Of a DNA stretch of 6,094 nucleotides, positions 5,039-6,094 are shown one piece after another; positions within the stretch are counted from its first letter, which is position 1, and every line of letters begins with the position of its first letter. Position numbers and translations under genes: made by a program. The notes beneath the pieces are model-generated. The model was not told the DNA's origin and did not search any database. It saw nothing but the letters and a program-made list of their open reading frames with translations. Source of the DNA: Chitinophagaceae bacterium (GTDB lineage: Bacteria > Bacteroidota > Bacteroidia > Chitinophagales > Chitinophagaceae); assembly GCA_013205585.1 (NCBI GenBank), contig JABMML010000097.1:1-6094 (forward strand), given 5' to 3'.

Positions 5039-6094
5039 ATGATGCGTAATTTATTTCTTGGGATGAGCTTATTTTTTTGTACTACAATTAGTGCACAAAA
5101 AACTATTTTAATAAAATGCGGAAAATTATTAGACGCTAAAACAGGTATCGTTACTGAAAAACAAAATATTCTTATTAAAGGCAATCAAGTAATTTCTATA
5201 AGTAATAATATATCTCAGGCCGACTCTGTTATTGATTTAAGTAATTACTTTGTAATGCCTGGTATGATTGATTGTCATACACATGTGCTACTGCAAGGCG
5301 ATATCACTTCTGAGGATTATGATGTGCAAGTTTTAAAAGAATCCATTCCTTATAGAACCATCAGAGCTACTAAAAGTGCTGAGAAGTCTTTAATGAATGG
5401 CTTTACTACTATTCGTGATTTAGGCACAGAAGCTGCGGGTTTTGCTGATGTAGATGTAAAAAAAGCTATCAATAAAAGGGTAATTAGTGGACCAAGAATG
5501 ATTGTTTCTACCCTAGGCATGAATACTACTGGCCATTACCCTATAAAAGCATCTGATTATGCATGGGAATTAAAATTACCAAAAGGGGTAATTGAAATTA
5601 CGGGTGCTGATGAAGCAAGAAGAGCAGTAAGACAACAAATTGAACAAGGCGCAGATTGGATTAAAGTTTATGCAGACCGTGGTTATATTAGATTAGCAGA
5701 CGGCTCATTTAGATCTATTCCGAATTTTACTACTGAAGAGCTTAAAGCCATTGCAGATGAAACCATTCTAAGTAGAAAAAAATTAGCTGCACATGCAATG
5801 ACCAGAGATGGAATTCTTGCCGCCATTAATGCAGGTGCCTCAACTATAGAACATGGAAGTGGTATGGATGAGGAATGTATGCGTGTGATGGCAGAGAAAG
5901 GAATTTTCTGGTGTCCTACTTTATTTGTCAATGAATTTGTTGCCGAAGGAAGAGCAAAATTAGGAAGTCCTATTAATTTATATTTCCAACAATCAATTCA
6001 AGCAACCTTTAAAAAAGCAATGAAGATGGGTGTTAAATTAGCCTATGGTACCGATATTGGTGGCTATGATTGGAACTTAGCACAAGCGAAAGAC
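5039..6094 (+). CDS. Secreted metal-dependent amidohydrolase (imidazolonepropionase-like / Xaa-Arg dipeptidase group), 3' partial
   Basis: The frame stays open from the ATG at 5039 to the right edge (352 codons); about 70-90 C-terminal residues of a usual 420-440 are missing. A second ATG follows at once at 5042, so the start is uncertain by one codon. Residues 1-19 form a signal peptide ending ISA|Q. After a beta-sandwich segment, the TIM-barrel metal site is visible: HTH (His80, His82) after MPGMID, GFTTIRDLG (121-129), GADWIKVY with Lys209 (the likely carboxylated bridging lysine), AAHAMT with His252, IEHGSG with His272 and YGTDIGG with Asp339. This order matches the group containing Xaa-Arg/Lys dipeptidases (Sgx9260 and Cc2672 type) and imidazolonepropionase-like proteins. 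The presence of Lys209 and the signal peptide favour a periplasmic dipeptidase over a histidine-degradation enzyme. Substrate specificity is inference. Confidence 0.92.
   Translation, partial: MMRNLFLGMSLFFCTTISAQKTILIKCGKLLDAKTGIVTEKQNILIKGNQVISISNNISQADSVIDLSNYFVMPGMIDCHTHVLLQGDITSEDYDVQVLKESIPYRTIRATKSAEKSLMNGFTTIRDLGTEAAGFADVDVKKAINKRVISGPRMIVSTLGMNTTGHYPIKASDYAWELKLPKGVIEITGADEARRAVRQQIEQGADWIKVYADRGYIRLADGSFRSIPNFTTEELKAIADETILSRKKLAAHAMTRDGILAAINAGASTIEHGSGMDEECMRVMAEKGIFWCPTLFVNEFVAEGRAKLGSPINLYFQQSIQATFKKAMKMGVKLAYGTDIGGYDWNLAQAKD

Noticed and set aside
5002..5184. 60-codon minus-strand frame across the start of the amidohydrolase
   Set aside because: Low-complexity Phe/Ile-rich product from AT-rich leader DNA; the opposite strand encodes a clear signal peptide.
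5683..5931. 82-codon minus-strand frame within the amidohydrolase
   Set aside because: Opposite conserved AAHAMT and IEHGSG coding sequence; shadow frame.
1..6094. A defence, mobile or secondary-metabolite system
   Set aside because: No transposase, integrase, nuclease, toxin-antitoxin, reverse transcriptase, CRISPR repeat, tRNA or synthase motif is visible on either strand; every sizeable coding frame is explained by a known hydrolase family.

Overview
The window is AT-rich (roughly a third G+C by eye) and densely packed with six protein-coding genes, the outer two cut by the window edges. It most likely comes from a Bacteroidota bacterium, perhaps a Chitinophagales- or Flavobacteria-like lineage. 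The reasons are: several signal peptides ending in a small residue followed by Gln (SFA|Q, SWS|Q, ISA|Q); almost no Shine-Dalgarno sequences; a TTG-N19-TATTTTG promoter-like match; and protein families (S41 protease with a LGDPNET tail, M28 peptidase with NLEMIG) that look like Bacteroidota forms. This assignment is inference.

Layout. Positions 1-2022 (+ strand) look like one operon: the C-terminal part of an S41 (C-terminal-processing type) serine protease, 21 bases, a secreted esterase of the PF00756 type, 3 bases, then a very short asparaginase-type protein made only of the N-terminal catalytic domain. A convergent secreted M28 zinc peptidase (2054-3349, - strand) ends 31 bases from it. 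A 146-base divergent intergenic region (3350-3495) separates the M28 gene from a + strand gene for a membrane-anchored M20 metallopeptidase closely resembling PM20D1/carboxypeptidase S (3496-4938). After a 100-base leader holding a 9-bp inverted repeat, a secreted amidohydrolase (imidazolonepropionase-like/Xaa-Arg dipeptidase group) starts at 5039 and runs off the right edge.

How the genes fit together. All six products are hydrolases, five predicted to be exported or membrane-anchored (the S41 fragment by family only), and five are of types that cut peptide or amide bonds. The region therefore looks like a set of envelope enzymes for peptide and amide scavenging; only the asparaginase-domain protein looks cytoplasmic. 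The genes lie on both strands, so this is a neighbourhood and not one transcription unit. No RNA genes, mobile elements, CRISPR arrays, defence genes or phage genes are visible. I found no convincing novel multi-gene system. The most interesting items are the domain-minimal asparaginase, the Glu ligand in the M28 site, the PM20D1-like enzyme and the leader of the last gene.
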